The position numbers were made by a program, and so were the translations under genes. Positions 17,203 to 26,921 of a DNA stretch of 64,000 nucleotides are shown piece after piece. The notes under the pieces are model-generated. The model was not told the DNA's origin, made no database searches, and saw only the letters and a program-made list of their open reading frames with translations. This DNA is from an uncultured Mailhella sp. Its GTDB lineage: Bacteria > Desulfobacterota > Desulfovibrionia > Desulfovibrionales > Desulfovibrionaceae. The first letter of the stretch is position 1, and each line of letters starts with the position of its first letter. The stretch lies in the NCBI GenBank assembly GCA_944324085.1, contig CALUUX010000002.1:29293-93292 (forward strand), read 5' to 3'.

Positions 17203-18195
17203 ATGGAACGGTATCCTTTGACCAACGATAAAAAAAAACAGGCACTCATAGCGTTGACCAGTCTTTTTCTGCATAAACATTATTGCGAAAACGATACGGA
17301 AACGCTGATCGCGCATCTTGACGAAACGTTCAGCTGGTTCGGCGCGGCGGAACACGAATACGCTGTCGGTCAGGAAACCGTTGCCAATATCCTGCGCTCC
17401 TTCGAAGGGCGCGTACAAAAATGCGAGCTCTCCGACGAACACTACGACGTCATCCAAATATCGCCGGACGTCTTCATCTGTTCCGGAAGATTATGGATCG
17501 CCACCGCCCCTTCTTCCGATGCGTATCTGCGGGTGCATCAGCGCATCACCACGGTGTTCCGCTGGAAAAAAGACGGTCCCCGCTGCTGTCACATGCATCT
17601 TTCCAACCCGTACGCGGAAATGACGAACGAGGATATAGGATTCCCTGAAAAAATGTCGGCGGAATCACGCAAGTATTTTCAGGAGCAGATAGAAAAGCAG
17701 AAAAAACTTCTTGAAGAACAGCATATTCTCATTACTCAGATATATTTCGAAGATCTCTCCACAGGGGTTTTCAACAGAAACAAATTCAATCAGGTTTGTC
17801 AGGAGCTGAAAGAAAAAACGCTTGATCGCCTCGGCATAGCCTATTTCGATTTAAACGGACTGAAAAAAACGAACGACCTTTTCGGGCATCATGCCGGCGA
17901 CGATCTTCTTCTCCGCACGGCCTCGCACCTTCGTCAGGCCTTCGGCCAAAAAGTCTACCGCATAGGAGGCGATGAATTTATCGTCATCGACGACCAGTCG
18001 GAAGAAGACATTTTCCGCGCCCACGTTTCCTCCGCCGTCAACGCTATGAAAGAGGACGACATCTCCATTTCTCACGGCACGTCGTGGCGAGCTTCCGGCG
18101 ACATTGACGAGCAGATAAACGAAGCCGACAAAAACATGTATCGCGCGAAACAACGGTTCTACGCAAACCAGGAAAACAACCGCAGGCGACGCTAG
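17203..18195 (+). CDS. diguanylate cyclase with SnoaL/NTF2-like sensor domain
   Basis: A 330-residue soluble protein. Residues 1-145 look like an NTF2/SnoaL-type fold (ALIALTSLFLHKHYCEND, RLWIATAPSSDAYLRVHQR, TTVFRWKKDGPRCCHMHLS), also seen in other signalling proteins. Residues 150-175 are a coiled-coil linker. Residues 178-325 are a GGDEF domain with DLSTGVFNRNKF, YFDLNGLKKTND and an intact RIGGDEFIV active loop near 264, so cyclic-di-GMP synthesis is expected. The RxxD inhibitory site is missing (AFGQ in its place), so product feedback may be absent. The ribosome site is weak; the start rests on frame and length. Confidence 0.85.
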   Translation: MERYPLTNDKKKQALIALTSLFLHKHYCENDTETLIAHLDETFSWFGAAEHEYAVGQETVANILRSFEGRVQKCELSDEHYDVIQISPDVFICSGRLWIATAPSSDAYLRVHQRITTVFRWKKDGPRCCHMHLSNPYAEMTNEDIGFPEKMSAESRKYFQEQIEKQKKLLEEQHILITQIYFEDLSTGVFNRNKFNQVCQELKEKTLDRLGIAYFDLNGLKKTNDLFGHHAGDDLLLRTASHLRQAFGQKVYRIGGDEFIVIDDQSEEDIFRAHVSSAVNAMKEDDISISHGTSWRASGDIDEQINEADKNMYRAKQRFYANQENNRRRR

Positions 18196-18297
18196 CCCCT
18201 CATGAAACGCCCCGCGCCCTTCGCGCGGCCCGTATCCAAAAGCGCGTCCATGACGCCGGCGTCTCCCGCGCCCGCGACGCGCCGCGAAATCAAACCT

Positions 18298-18336
18298 AAA
18301 AAAAGACGGCGAGACAGGAAGTCTGGCCGCCTTTTC
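18298..18336. terminator. terminator between convergent genes
   Basis: AAAAAAGACGGC...GCCGCCTTTT with an inner GAC-AGGAA-GTC hairpin; bulged stem, with A-run and T-run on both sides. It lies between the diguanylate cyclase and the leftward ABC exporter. Confidence 0.6.
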
Positions 18337-18360
18337 CGTTCTGAACGCGGAACGCTCGCT

Positions 18361-20178
18361 CTACGCGACTTCCTCCGCTCTTTCTTCCGTCTCCCCATGA
18401 TGAACGATGGGAGCTTTGAACTGCATGTCATACAACGTGCGGTACTGCCCGCCGGGAATTTCCATAAGTTCCTCATGCGTGCCGAGTTCCGCCAGATGTC
18501 CTTCATTGATGACGGCGATGCGGTTGGCGTTTTTCACCGTGGAAAGCCGGTGCGCGATAACGAACACGGTCTTATCGCGCATGAGGTTGTCTATGGCGCG
18601 CTGCACGATTTCTTCCGATTTGTTGTCCAGAGCGGACGTAGCTTCATCGAGAATGACGATGGGCGCGTTTTTGAGAAAAGCGCGCGCTATGGCCACGCGC
18701 TGCTTCTGACCGCCGGAAAGCATGACGCCTCTCTCGCCGATGTACGTATCCACGCCCTTGTCGAGAGACGCGATAAAATCGTTCAGGCACGCGCTGCGAA
18801 GAGCTTTCTCCACGTCTTCGTCCGTGGCGGAAGGGTTGCCGAGTAGAATATTTTCTCTGATGGTGCCGTCGAAGAGAAAATTATCCTGAAAAACCACCGC
18901 GATATGCTGACGCAAATCTCGAAGGTTGAAATCACGGATATCCACGCCGTCGATTTTAACGCTGCCCTTGCTCACGTCATAGAATCGGGGAATGAGGCTG
19001 ACCAGCGTGCTTTTGCCGCCGCCGGAATTTCCCACAAGCGCCAGCATTTCGCCGACGCGCACGTCGAGGTTGATGTCATGCAGCACTTCCACGCCTTCGT
19101 TATACTCAAAGCAGACATGTTCAAACGTCACGCCGCGCTTGATGGCGGGAAGAGGCACGGGGTCAGCCTTTTCTTCGAGCTGCGAAGGTCGCTCAAGAAT
19201 GCTGAACACGCGATCAATGGCTAAAAACGACTGCTGCACGGACACGGCCACATTGGTGATATTTTTTAGAGGCGTATACAACATGAGCAGCGCGGTGATG
19301 AACGAGACAAAGTTGCCGGCGGAAATGGTCCCCTGAACGATGAGCCAGCTGCCAAGCGCGATGGCGAGTCCGAGACCTATGGAAATGACAAAGTGCATGA
19401 AGGGCGTAATCCACGCGGTTCGTCTGGTCATGGCCACGGTAAGCGTGAACACGTCGTTCAGCAACTGCGTGAAACGGCTGTTCTGTCGTTCCTGAAGATT
19501 GTAGGCCGCGATGGTCCGATTGCCCGCAAACGTTTCGTTGTAGGTAGTGTTGAGCTGAAACATGCAGGAGTTGTTGCGCGTCACCAGCGACGTGAGGAGC
19601 TTCTTCACCTTGGTGAGCGGGGCCACAGCCACCACAAGAATGACGATGGCAAGAATGGAAAGCTGCCATGAGTTGTACAACAGCACGCCGACGAGCGCGA
19701 CGGACGAACAGATTCTGGTAAGAAAACTCTTCAAATTGCCGAGCAGACCGGAACACGCCAGTTCCGCGTCGGAGCTGAAGCGGAAAAGCATCTCGCCGGA
19801 AGTGGTCTTATCGAAATAGGAAGGCTCTATCTTCAGCAGTTTTTCATAGAGCTTCGCTTTCAACCCCATGGTGAGGCGGCCGCCCACCCATGCGTTGAGG
19901 TATGAGCCTCCAAAGTTCAGCAGTCCCTGCACCGTGGTGAATCCGACGATGAGAATGGGAATGTACCAGGGGGATTCCATGCTTTTGCCCACCACCACGA
20001 CGTCGGTGTAGGGCTTGAGGAACAGCGCGATGACGGCGTCGAGACTGCCGACCGGCACGCAGATGAGCAACGACAGCAACGCCATGGGCCAGAACGGCTT
20101 GATGAACGGCCACATGCGTTTGTAGTTCATGATGAACTGATTCCTGTCCATCGCTTGCCTGAGATCAAACTTCTTCAT
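18361..20178 (-). CDS. MsbA-like ABC exporter (fused permease and ATPase)
   Basis: A 605-residue half-transporter. Residues about 25-320 hold six membrane helices of the type I exporter fold, and residues about 350-590 the nucleotide-binding domain. Walker A is GNSGGGKST, the signature LSGGQKQR, Walker B IVILDEATSALD and the H-loop IAHRLSTV; all are intact. Homodimers of this family flip lipid A-core (MsbA) or export other lipids and drugs. It lies 126 bases downstream of glmS on the same strand with no terminator between. This linkage to amino-sugar synthesis fits a lipid A/LPS role, but the substrate is not proven. Confidence 0.88.
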   Translation of the reverse strand: MKKFDLRQAMDRNQFIMNYKRMWPFIKPFWPMALLSLLICVPVGSLDAVIALFLKPYTDVVVVGKSMESPWYIPILIVGFTTVQGLLNFGGSYLNAWVGGRLTMGLKAKLYEKLLKIEPSYFDKTTSGEMLFRFSSDAELACSGLLGNLKSFLTRICSSVALVGVLLYNSWQLSILAIVILVVAVAPLTKVKKLLTSLVTRNNSCMFQLNTTYNETFAGNRTIAAYNLQERQNSRFTQLLNDVFTLTVAMTRRTAWITPFMHFVISIGLGLAIALGSWLIVQGTISAGNFVSFITALLMLYTPLKNITNVAVSVQQSFLAIDRVFSILERPSQLEEKADPVPLPAIKRGVTFEHVCFEYNEGVEVLHDINLDVRVGEMLALVGNSGGGKSTLVSLIPRFYDVSKGSVKIDGVDIRDFNLRDLRQHIAVVFQDNFLFDGTIRENILLGNPSATDEDVEKALRSACLNDFIASLDKGVDTYIGERGVMLSGGQKQRVAIARAFLKNAPIVILDEATSALDNKSEEIVQRAIDNLMRDKTVFVIAHRLSTVKNANRIAVINEGHLAELGTHEELMEIPGGQYRTLYDMQFKAPIVHHGETEERAEEVA

Positions 20179-20304
20179 AGACTACTTCCGTAGAGAGCGG
20201 GTTCGGGATACGCCGAGGCCGATCGGGTCTCTCGACGCGGGACGCGCGACACGCCATGGTAGCCGCGAAAAGCGCGCATGACAAGGCGTCGCGAGCTTTC
20301 ATGC

Positions 20305-22143
20305 CTATTCCACGGTGACGCTTTTGGCGAGATTGCGGGGCTGATCCACGTCCTTTCCCAGATAGTCCGCCATCTGATAGCTGAACAACTGCAAGGCCGG
20401 CAGCGCGAAGAAACAGGAAATCACGGGATGGGCCGCGGGCAGAGCCCACACTTCCTCCACGGCGAGATCGGGCACCTTGCCGTCGCGCTCCTGCACGAGC
20501 GCGATGACGCGTCCCTGTCTTGCCAGCACTTCCTGAATGTTGGACTTCACCTTGGGGAAAAGCTCGTTGTCCAGAGCGAGCGCGAAGGTAGGGAACTGCG
20601 GATCAATAAGAGCGATGGGGCCGTGCTTCATTTCGCCCGCGGCGTAGCCTTCGGCGTGGATATAGGAAAGTTCCTTGAGCTTCAGCGCGCCCTCCAGGGC
20701 AAGCGCGTGACATTGGCCTCGGCCGAGGTAGAAAAAGCTGCGCGACGAAGCGAAACGCAACGCAAGCTGACCGGCCCTCTCCTGCATGGCCGGAAGCGCG
20801 GCTTCCAGCTTTTCCGGCAACGCGTGAAGGGCGGAAAGCAGTTCTTTGTCAAACACGGCCGGATTCCTGCGTTTGCCGTAATACAGGGCCATGAGCGCGA
20901 TAAGCACCATCTGACTGCACATGGCCTTGGTGGAGGCCACGCTTATTTCCGGGCCGGCCTGGGTGTAGAGCACCACGTCGGCCTCTCTGGCGATGGACGA
21001 TCCCACCACGTTGCACAGACCGATGACCCTGCACCCTTTTTCCTTCGCCAGACGCAGCGCGGCGAGCGTGTCGGCCGTTTCACCGGACTGGCTGATGACC
21101 ATGACCGCCTCGCCCGGCAGGAGTATGGGATCGCGGTAACGGAACTCGGAAGCGATATCGAGATCCGTGGGAATGCCGCCCACGCGTTCCATGAGCTGTT
21201 GTCCCCACAGACCGGCGTTGTACGACGTGCCGCAGGCCACAATATGCAGGCGAGAGGGCACGGGAAGATCGTCCAGCTCCTGAAGATGCACGCCGAGAGA
21301 ACCGTCCATTTCTTCCGTCACGCGACCGGTGAGACAGTCGGTGATGACGCGGGGCTGCTCCATGATCTCCTTGAGCATGAAATGCTTGTAGCCGCCTTTG
21401 GCCGCGGCCTGCATGTCCCACGGCACATGACTGACGGTTTTTTCCACGGGCGAAAGATCGGTCAGAGAAAAGACCTGCCAGTCGGCCCGTTCGATGCGGG
21501 CCGCTTCGCCGTCTTCCAGAAAGACCACCTCACGGGTGTAGGGAAGAAACGCGGGAATGTCCGAAGCCACGAAGCACTCTCCCACGCCCACGCCCATGAG
21601 CAGCGGCGCGGCCATGCGGGCGGCGTAGATGACGCCGGGTTCCTCCATGGCCATCATGACCACGGCGTAGGCTCCGTGCGCGCGGCGAAGCGCGCGGGCG
21701 AAGGCTTCGCGCAGACTAGGCGCGGTTTTGCGTTCCTCGCCTATAAGATGCGCCAGCACTTCCGTGTCGGTGTCGGAAAGGAAAGTGTGCCCCCTGGCGG
21801 AAAGCTCGTCCTTGATCTCCTGAAAATTCTCTATGATGCCATTATGAATGATGGCGATGGTCCCGTCCTGAGAAAGATGCGGATGCGCGTTGCGCTCCAC
21901 GGGCAGGCCGTGGGTGGCCCAGCGCGTATGCCCGATGCCGGACGTGGCCAGAAGATACGCGTTGTTCTCCAGCTTCGCTTCCAGCGCGGCCAGCTTGCCC
22001 GCCGCCTTCACCACCTGGAGATGTCCCGCCTGTTCAAAAGCCACGCCCGACGAGTCGTAGCCCCGGTATTCCAGGCGATGCAGTCCCTCCACCAGCAGGG
22101 GAACGGCGGGCCTATGCCCGCTGTAGCCAATAATTCCGCACAT
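20305..22143 (-). CDS. glmS: glutamine--fructose-6-phosphate aminotransferase (isomerizing)
   Basis: A 612-residue enzyme making glucosamine-6-phosphate, the first step to UDP-GlcNAc for peptidoglycan and lipid A. The N-terminal class II glutaminase starts MCGIIGYSG with nucleophile Cys2 exposed after Met removal; HTRWATHG and HNGIIENF are present. Two SIS sugar-isomerase domains follow (CGTSYNA, SQSGETADTL, GRGQCHALALEGALKLKE). The C-terminus PRNLAKSVTVE is the family's conserved end. AGGAG sits just before the ATG at 22143. No glmS ribozyme core was recognised in the short leader. It is cotranscribed with the MsbA-like gene. Confidence 0.96.
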   Translation of the reverse strand: MCGIIGYSGHRPAVPLLVEGLHRLEYRGYDSSGVAFEQAGHLQVVKAAGKLAALEAKLENNAYLLATSGIGHTRWATHGLPVERNAHPHLSQDGTIAIIHNGIIENFQEIKDELSARGHTFLSDTDTEVLAHLIGEERKTAPSLREAFARALRRAHGAYAVVMMAMEEPGVIYAARMAAPLLMGVGVGECFVASDIPAFLPYTREVVFLEDGEAARIERADWQVFSLTDLSPVEKTVSHVPWDMQAAAKGGYKHFMLKEIMEQPRVITDCLTGRVTEEMDGSLGVHLQELDDLPVPSRLHIVACGTSYNAGLWGQQLMERVGGIPTDLDIASEFRYRDPILLPGEAVMVISQSGETADTLAALRLAKEKGCRVIGLCNVVGSSIAREADVVLYTQAGPEISVASTKAMCSQMVLIALMALYYGKRRNPAVFDKELLSALHALPEKLEAALPAMQERAGQLALRFASSRSFFYLGRGQCHALALEGALKLKELSYIHAEGYAAGEMKHGPIALIDPQFPTFALALDNELFPKVKSNIQEVLARQGRVIALVQERDGKVPDLAVEEVWALPAAHPVISCFFALPALQLFSYQMADYLGKDVDQPRNLAKSVTVE

Positions 22144-22407
22144 ATAAGGACTCCTGTTTCAGAGAAAAATATTATCGTCTTTATACAGAGGGAACGCCTC
22201 GGGGGCAAGTGTCCGAAGAAGATAAAACTTTTCCAGATGATACGGCGTGATGAGAAAAAAAGAAACGGCGTTTCCGTTCATGCCGCGCGTGGCCGCGACG
22301 AAGAATTGTGACGAAAATCGACGGATTCCTTGACCTCGCTTTTTCGACGTGCTAGATTGTTCCCGAATCATGAAACGGCGCAAGCTGTTTCGCCAAAGCG
22401 CATAGAG

Positions 22408-22575
22408 CCGGTATGGACTTGGATGAAGAAACCGGGAGAGACCGCGTATGACGGAGCCGAAGGGGCCGCAAGAACTCTCAGGCAAAAGGACCGGTTTTGG
22501 ACAAACTCTGGAAAGCAGCACTGCACCCATGAGGCAATCCGCGCGGCGGAGAATCTTTCAGGTTAGTAACAGAGG
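22408..22575 (+). promoter_or_regulatory. tandem glycine riboswitch
   Basis: First aptamer about 22430-22493: CCGGGAGAG, the conserved GCCGAAGGGGC core, then AACTCTCAGGCAAAAGGACCGG-type closing (CTCTCAGGCAAAAGGACC). A short linker precedes a second, more divergent aptamer about 22505-22575, with P1 CTCTG/CAGAG, P2 GAAAG/CTTTC and TCTTTCAGG as the counterpart of CTCTCAGG. The 3' strand of P1 (22570-22574) shares three bases with the terminator stem starting at 22572, so glycine binding should prevent termination (an ON switch for glycine cleavage). Confidence 0.9.
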
Positions 22576-22616
22576 CACAGCTGACGGACATCGTTCGTCA
22601 TCTGTGCCTCTTTTTT
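22572..22616 (+). terminator. riboswitch-controlled terminator before gcvT
   Basis: Stem GAGGCACAG (22572-22580) with CTGTGCCTC (22602-22610), inner TGACG/CGTCA, then six T. It overlaps the last helix of the second glycine aptamer. Confidence 0.9.
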
Positions 22617-22644
22617 ATGTTCCCTTTTTGCAGGAGAAGGTTCC

Positions 22645-23727
22645 ATGGAACAGAAAACCCCTCTTTACGACGTGCACGTCACGGAAGGCGGCAAGATAGT
22701 TCCCTTTGCGGGCTATCTGCTCCCCGTTCAGTACCCAAGCGGCGTCATCAAGGAACACATGGCCGTGCGCCAGGCGGCCGGTCTGTTCGACGTCTCCCAC
22801 ATGGGAGAAATCCTTTTCACCGGCCCTACGGCTCTGGACACCCTGAACCACCTGCTCACCAACGACTTCACCGACATGCCCGTGGGCAAGGTGCGTTACA
22901 GCGTCATGTGCAACGACAAGGGCGGCGTCATCGACGATCTCGTGGTCTACAAGTTCGGGGATGAAGAATATCTCGCCGTGGTCAACGCCGCCAACCGGCA
23001 CAAGGACTACGCCCACATGGCCGCGCATCTTCTGCCCGGCACCAAGGCGGAAGACATTTCCGACTCCGTGGCGCAGCTTGCCCTTCAGGGCCCCTCCGCG
23101 CCCGCCGTGCTTCAGAAGCTCGTTTCCGAAGACAAACTGCCGAAGAAATATTACACCGCCGTGCGCGACGTGGACGTCAACGGCATGACATGCATGATTT
23201 CCCGCACAGGCTACACCGGCGAGCTCGGTTACGAGATCTACACCGCGCCGGAGAACGCCGTCTCCCTTTGGAAAACGCTGCGCGAAGCGGGGGAAGAATA
23301 CGGACTCATCCCCTGCGGTCTCGGCGCGCGCGACACCCTGCGCCTTGAAGCCGCCATGCCCCTGTACGGACACGAAATGGACGAAACCATCACCCCGCTT
23401 GAAGCCGGACTCGACTTCGGCGTGAAGCTCGGCAAACCCGACTTCATCGGCAAGGACGCCCTCGTGGCCGCCGGCAAACCTGCCCGCGTGCGCGTCGGGC
23501 TCGTCATGACCGGCCGCGGCATCGCCCGCGAGCATCAGCCCGTGTTCCTCGGCGACACGCAGATCGGCATGACCACCTCCGGCACGCATTGTCCCGCCGT
23601 GGGCAAGGCGGTGGCCATGGCTCTCGTGGACGCGGCACACAGCGCGCCCGGCGCGTCGGTGGACGTGGACATCCGCGGCCGCCGCGTAAGCGCGGACATC
23701 GTGCCCCTTCCCTTCTATCATCGTTAA
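22645..23727 (+). CDS. gcvT: glycine cleavage system T protein (aminomethyltransferase)
   Basis: A 360-residue folate-binding enzyme that takes the aminomethyl group from lipoyl-H protein, releasing ammonia and forming 5,10-methylene-THF. Visible family blocks: PFAGYLLPVQY near the start, FDVSHMGEI (about 49-57), SRTGYTGELGYEIY (about 187-200) and GLGARDTLRLEAAMPLYGHEM (in parts, about 228-248). Length is typical. GGAGAAGG at 22632 sets the start. It is first gene of gcvT-gcvH-gcvPA-gcvPB under glycine riboswitch control. Confidence 0.95.
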   Translation: MEQKTPLYDVHVTEGGKIVPFAGYLLPVQYPSGVIKEHMAVRQAAGLFDVSHMGEILFTGPTALDTLNHLLTNDFTDMPVGKVRYSVMCNDKGGVIDDLVVYKFGDEEYLAVVNAANRHKDYAHMAAHLLPGTKAEDISDSVAQLALQGPSAPAVLQKLVSEDKLPKKYYTAVRDVDVNGMTCMISRTGYTGELGYEIYTAPENAVSLWKTLREAGEEYGLIPCGLGARDTLRLEAAMPLYGHEMDETITPLEAGLDFGVKLGKPDFIGKDALVAAGKPARVRVGLVMTGRGIAREHQPVFLGDTQIGMTTSGTHCPAVGKAVAMALVDAAHSAPGASVDVDIRGRRVSADIVPLPFYHR

Positions 23728-23770
23728 TGCTTCCCTTTCCGCACCTTCTATCGCTTCAGGAGGATACTCC

Positions 23771-24154
23771 ATGTCTCACACTCCCGCCGACCTCAGATAC
23801 GCCGCGTCCCATGAATGGATCAAAAACGAAGACGGCCTTTCCGTCATCGGTCTGACCGACTTCGCCCAAAGCTCCCTCGGTGACATCGTGTTCATCGACC
23901 TGCCGCAGGTAGGCGACCCCGTCACCGTAGGCGAATCCTTTGCCGACGTGGAATCCGTCAAGGCCGTTTCTGGCGTGTTCAGCCCCGTGTCCGGCACCGT
24001 GGCCGCCGTCAACGACGCGCTGCTCGACAATCCCGCGCTGCTCAACGAAAAGCCCTATGAAGCCTGGCTCATCAAGGTTTCCGACGTCAGCGAAGTCGGC
24101 GATCTGCTCGACGACGCCGCCTATGACGCCGTGTGCAAGTCCGAGGAGGCCTAG
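23771..24154 (+). CDS. gcvH: glycine cleavage system H protein
   Basis: A 127-residue lipoyl carrier. The motif ESVKAVSGVFSPVSG carries the lipoylated lysine K64, and HEWI near the N-terminus and GDIVFIDLPQVGDPV are family signatures. It shuttles the aminomethyl group between P, T and L proteins. AGGAGG at 23758 lies just ahead of the start. The next gene begins two bases after its stop codon, implying coupled translation. Confidence 0.95.
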   Translation: MSHTPADLRYAASHEWIKNEDGLSVIGLTDFAQSSLGDIVFIDLPQVGDPVTVGESFADVESVKAVSGVFSPVSGTVAAVNDALLDNPALLNEKPYEAWLIKVSDVSEVGDLLDDAAYDAVCKSEEA

Positions 24155-24156
24155 GC

Positions 24157-25476
24157 ATGGGAAACTACATTCCCGCCACGGCGGAAGAACGGCAGGCCAT
24201 GCTCGCGACGCTGGGCCTGCGTTCCGTCGATGAGCTCTTCGCGTCCGTTCCCGCGGAGGTCCGCGTGCGCTCGCTCAACCTGCCCGACGGGCTGAGCGAA
24301 ATGGAAGTCTCGCGCAAAATAGGAGACCTCGCGGCCAAAAACATCCGTTTCCGCAGCGTGTTCCGCGGAGCGGGCGCGTATCGGCACTATATCCCCGCCG
24401 TGGTGAAAACCGTCACTTCCCGCGAGGAATTCGTCACGGCCTACACGCCCTATCAGGCGGAAATCAGCCAGGGCGTGCTGCAATCCATCTTTGAATACCA
24501 GACTCAGATCTGCGAACTCACCGGCATGGACGTGTCCAACGCCTCGGTGTACGATGGCGCGGTGGCCGCGGCCGAAGCCGCGCTCATGTGCCTGGAACGC
24601 CGCAGGCACGGCGTCCTTGTGGCCGGATCCGCCGATCCGCAGACCATCGCCGTCATCCAGACCTACTGCGAAAGCCGCAGCGTGCCCGTCACCGTGCTGC
24701 CGACGAAAAACGGCGCGGTGGACCCCGCCGATCTGACCGCCGCCCTTTCCGACGAAACCGCCTGCGTCTACGTCCAGAGCCCGAACTACTACGGCGTGCT
24801 GGAAGATATGGACGCCCTCACCGCCGCCGCGCACGAAGCCGGCGCCAGAATGGTCATGAGCGCGAACCCCATATCCCTCGGCCTGCTGAAAACGCCCGGC
24901 GAATACGGCGCCGACATCGCCGTGGGCGAAGGTCAGCCCCTCGGCCTGCCGCTCAGCTTCGGCGGCCCGTACCTCGGCTTCATGGCCTGCAAAAAGGAAC
25001 TCATGCGCCGCCTGCCCGGCCGCATCGTGGGGCAGACCGAAGATCATGAGGGTCGCCGCTGCTTCGTGCTCACCCTTCAGGCGCGCGAGCAGCACATCCG
25101 CCGCGAAAAAGCGTCGTCCAATATCTGCTCCAACGAAGCGTTGTGCGCCATGACGGCCTCGGTCTATCTGGCGGCCATGGGCCCGCAGGGACTGCGCCGC
25201 GCGGCGGAGAATTCCGCGGCCCACGCCCATTACCTCGCCGCCGAACTGGCCAAGATTCCCGGTTTCGCCCTGCGCCATCAGGGCCGGGAATTCTTCCATG
25301 AATTCCTCACCGACTGCCCCATGGATCCGGAACGGCTCTGCGCCGCCCTCGCCGAACGGGGAATTCTGGGCGGCCTTCCCGTGGAAGGCGGCCTTCTGTG
25401 GTGCTGCACCGAACTGTGCGGCAAAAAAGACATGGATGAACTCATCACGGCCATCCGGGAGGTGTGCGCGCAATGA
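24157..25476 (+). CDS. gcvPA: glycine dehydrogenase (decarboxylating) subunit 1
   Basis: A 439-residue N-terminal-type half of P protein (GcvPA). It opens [16 protein letters not shown], the usual beginning of split GcvPA, with [19 protein letters not shown], the [12 protein letters not shown] block and [11 protein letters not shown]. Together with GcvPB it decarboxylates glycine and loads the H protein; the PLP lysine is in the B subunit. The start at 24157 is preferred over an in-frame ATG at 24133 inside gcvH because AGGAGG at 24143 precedes it and homology begins there. It overlaps gcvPB by ATGA. Confidence 0.94.
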   Translation: MGNYIPATAEERQAMLATLGLRSVDELFASVPAEVRVRSLNLPDGLSEMEVSRKIGDLAAKNIRFRSVFRGAGAYRHYIPAVVKTVTSREEFVTAYTPYQAEISQGVLQSIFEYQTQICELTGMDVSNASVYDGAVAAAEAALMCLERRRHGVLVAGSADPQTIAVIQTYCESRSVPVTVLPTKNGAVDPADLTAALSDETACVYVQSPNYYGVLEDMDALTAAAHEAGARMVMSANPISLGLLKTPGEYGADIAVGEGQPLGLPLSFGGPYLGFMACKKELMRRLPGRIVGQTEDHEGRRCFVLTLQAREQHIRREKASSNICSNEALCAMTASVYLAAMGPQGLRRAAENSAAHAHYLAAELAKIPGFALRHQGREFFHEFLTDCPMDPERLCAALAERGILGGLPVEGGLLWCCTELCGKKDMDELITAIREVCAQ

Positions 25477-26921
25477 AACTGCTGTTTGAACGAAGCCGTC
25501 CCGGACGCCGCGAATGTCTGCTTCCCCCCTGCGACGTGCCCGCGGCCGCCTTTTCCTCGTCCGCGCTGCGCGCCTCCGCGCCCCGTCTGCCGGAAATTTC
25601 GGAAATCGATCTCGGCCGTCATTACACCGAACTCGCCTCGCAGACCCACGGCGTGAACAAGGGTTTCTATCCGCTGGGTTCCTGCACCATGAAGTACAAC
25701 CCGCGGATCAATGAAGAAATGGCCGCGCTGCCCGGCTTTACGGACATTCATCCGCTTCAGCCCGTGGAAACCGCCCAGGGATGTCTTGAAGTGCTGTACG
25801 AGGCCGAACGCCTGCTGTGCGAAATCACCGGCATGGACGGCATGACCTTCCAGCCCGCGGCCGGCGCTCACGGCGAATACACCGGCCTGCTGCTCATCCG
25901 TCGCTACCATCAGTCAAGAAACGACGCCGCGCGCACCAAGATCATCGTGCCCGACTCCGCGCACGGCACCAATCCCGCCTCGGCCAGCATGGCGGGCTTC
26001 ACCGTGGTTTCCGTACCCTCCAACGCCGACGGCGGCGTGGATATCGAAGCCCTTCGGAAAGCCGTGGGACCCGACGCCGCCGGACTCATGCTCACCAACC
26101 CCAACACGCTGGGCCTGTTCGACCCCAACATCCTTGAAATCACGCGCATCGTGCACGAGGCCGGCGGTCTGTGCTACTACGACGGCGCGAATCTCAACGC
26201 GGTCATGGGACAGGCGCGTCCCGGCGACATGGGCTTCGACTGCGTGCATCTGAATCTGCACAAAACCTTCTCCACGCCCCACGGCGGCGGAGGCCCCGGC
26301 AGCGGTCCCGCGGGCTGCAAGGCTTTTCTGGAACCCTTCCTGCCTTCGCCCCGCGTGCGCAAGGAAAACGGACGCTACAGCCTCTACGATCCCGAACGCA
26401 GTCTGGGCCGCGTGCGCAGCTTCTACGGCAACTTCCTCGTGGTGGTGCGCGCGCTGACCTACATTCTTACTCTTGGGCGCGAAGGCATTCCCGAAGCCTC
26501 GGCCATGGCCGTGCTCAACGCCAACTACCTCATGAAGAAACTCGCGGGCCACTACGACATGGCCTACGACGCCCTGTGCATGCACGAATTCGTCATGACG
26601 CTGGAAAAACTGAAAAACGAAACCGGGGTTTCGGCCATGGACGTGGCCAAGTCCCTGCTGGACTACGGCATTCATCCGCCGACCATGTACTTCCCGCTCA
26701 TCGTGCATGAAGCCCTCATGGTGGAACCTACGGAAACCGAAAGTCCGGAAACGCTGGACGCCGCGGCCGACGCTTTTCTCGCCATTCTGGAAAAGGCGAA
26801 AACCGACGCCGCCTACCTGCACGGCGCGCCGCATCGCTGCCCCATAGGCCGTCCGGACGAAGTGCGCGCCGCCCGCGTTCCCGTGCTGCGCTGGAACTTC
26901 GATTCGGAAAACGACAAATAA
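25473..26921 (+). CDS. gcvPB: glycine dehydrogenase (decarboxylating) subunit 2
   Basis: A 482-residue PLP-binding half of the split P protein. [18 protein letters not shown] contains the PLP lysine K264; [21 protein letters not shown] (in parts) and [12 protein letters not shown] are typical. The start ATG overlaps the gcvPA stop (ATGA, 25473-25476), with GGAGG upstream. The dihydrolipoyl dehydrogenase (L protein) is not in this operon and must be elsewhere. The operon ends at the terminator at 26969. Confidence 0.95.
   Translation: MKLLFERSRPGRRECLLPPCDVPAAAFSSSALRASAPRLPEISEIDLGRHYTELASQTHGVNKGFYPLGSCTMKYNPRINEEMAALPGFTDIHPLQPVETAQGCLEVLYEAERLLCEITGMDGMTFQPAAGAHGEYTGLLLIRRYHQSRNDAARTKIIVPDSAHGTNPASASMAGFTVVSVPSNADGGVDIEALRKAVGPDAAGLMLTNPNTLGLFDPNILEITRIVHEAGGLCYYDGANLNAVMGQARPGDMGFDCVHLNLHKTFSTPHGGGGPGSGPAGCKAFLEPFLPSPRVRKENGRYSLYDPERSLGRVRSFYGNFLVVVRALTYILTLGREGIPEASAMAVLNANYLMKKLAGHYDMAYDALCMHEFVMTLEKLKNETGVSAMDVAKSLLDYGIHPPTMYFPLIVHEALMVEPTETESPETLDAAADAFLAILEKAKTDAAYLHGAPHRCPIGRPDEVRAARVPVLRWNFDSENDK

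Larger units (their letters stand above)
22144..22644. other. divergent control region of glmS and the gcv operon
   Basis: Contains the leftward glmS leader (22144-22320) and the rightward gcv leader with a tandem glycine riboswitch and terminator hairpin (about 22408-22616). TTTTTCGACGTGCTAGATTGT around 22340-22360 probably holds the gcv promoter but was not resolved. Confidence 0.5.

Noticed and set aside
22144..22200. glmS ribozyme in the leader of glmS
   Set aside because: The leader is short and no ribozyme core was recognised; the element is also not expected in this lineage.
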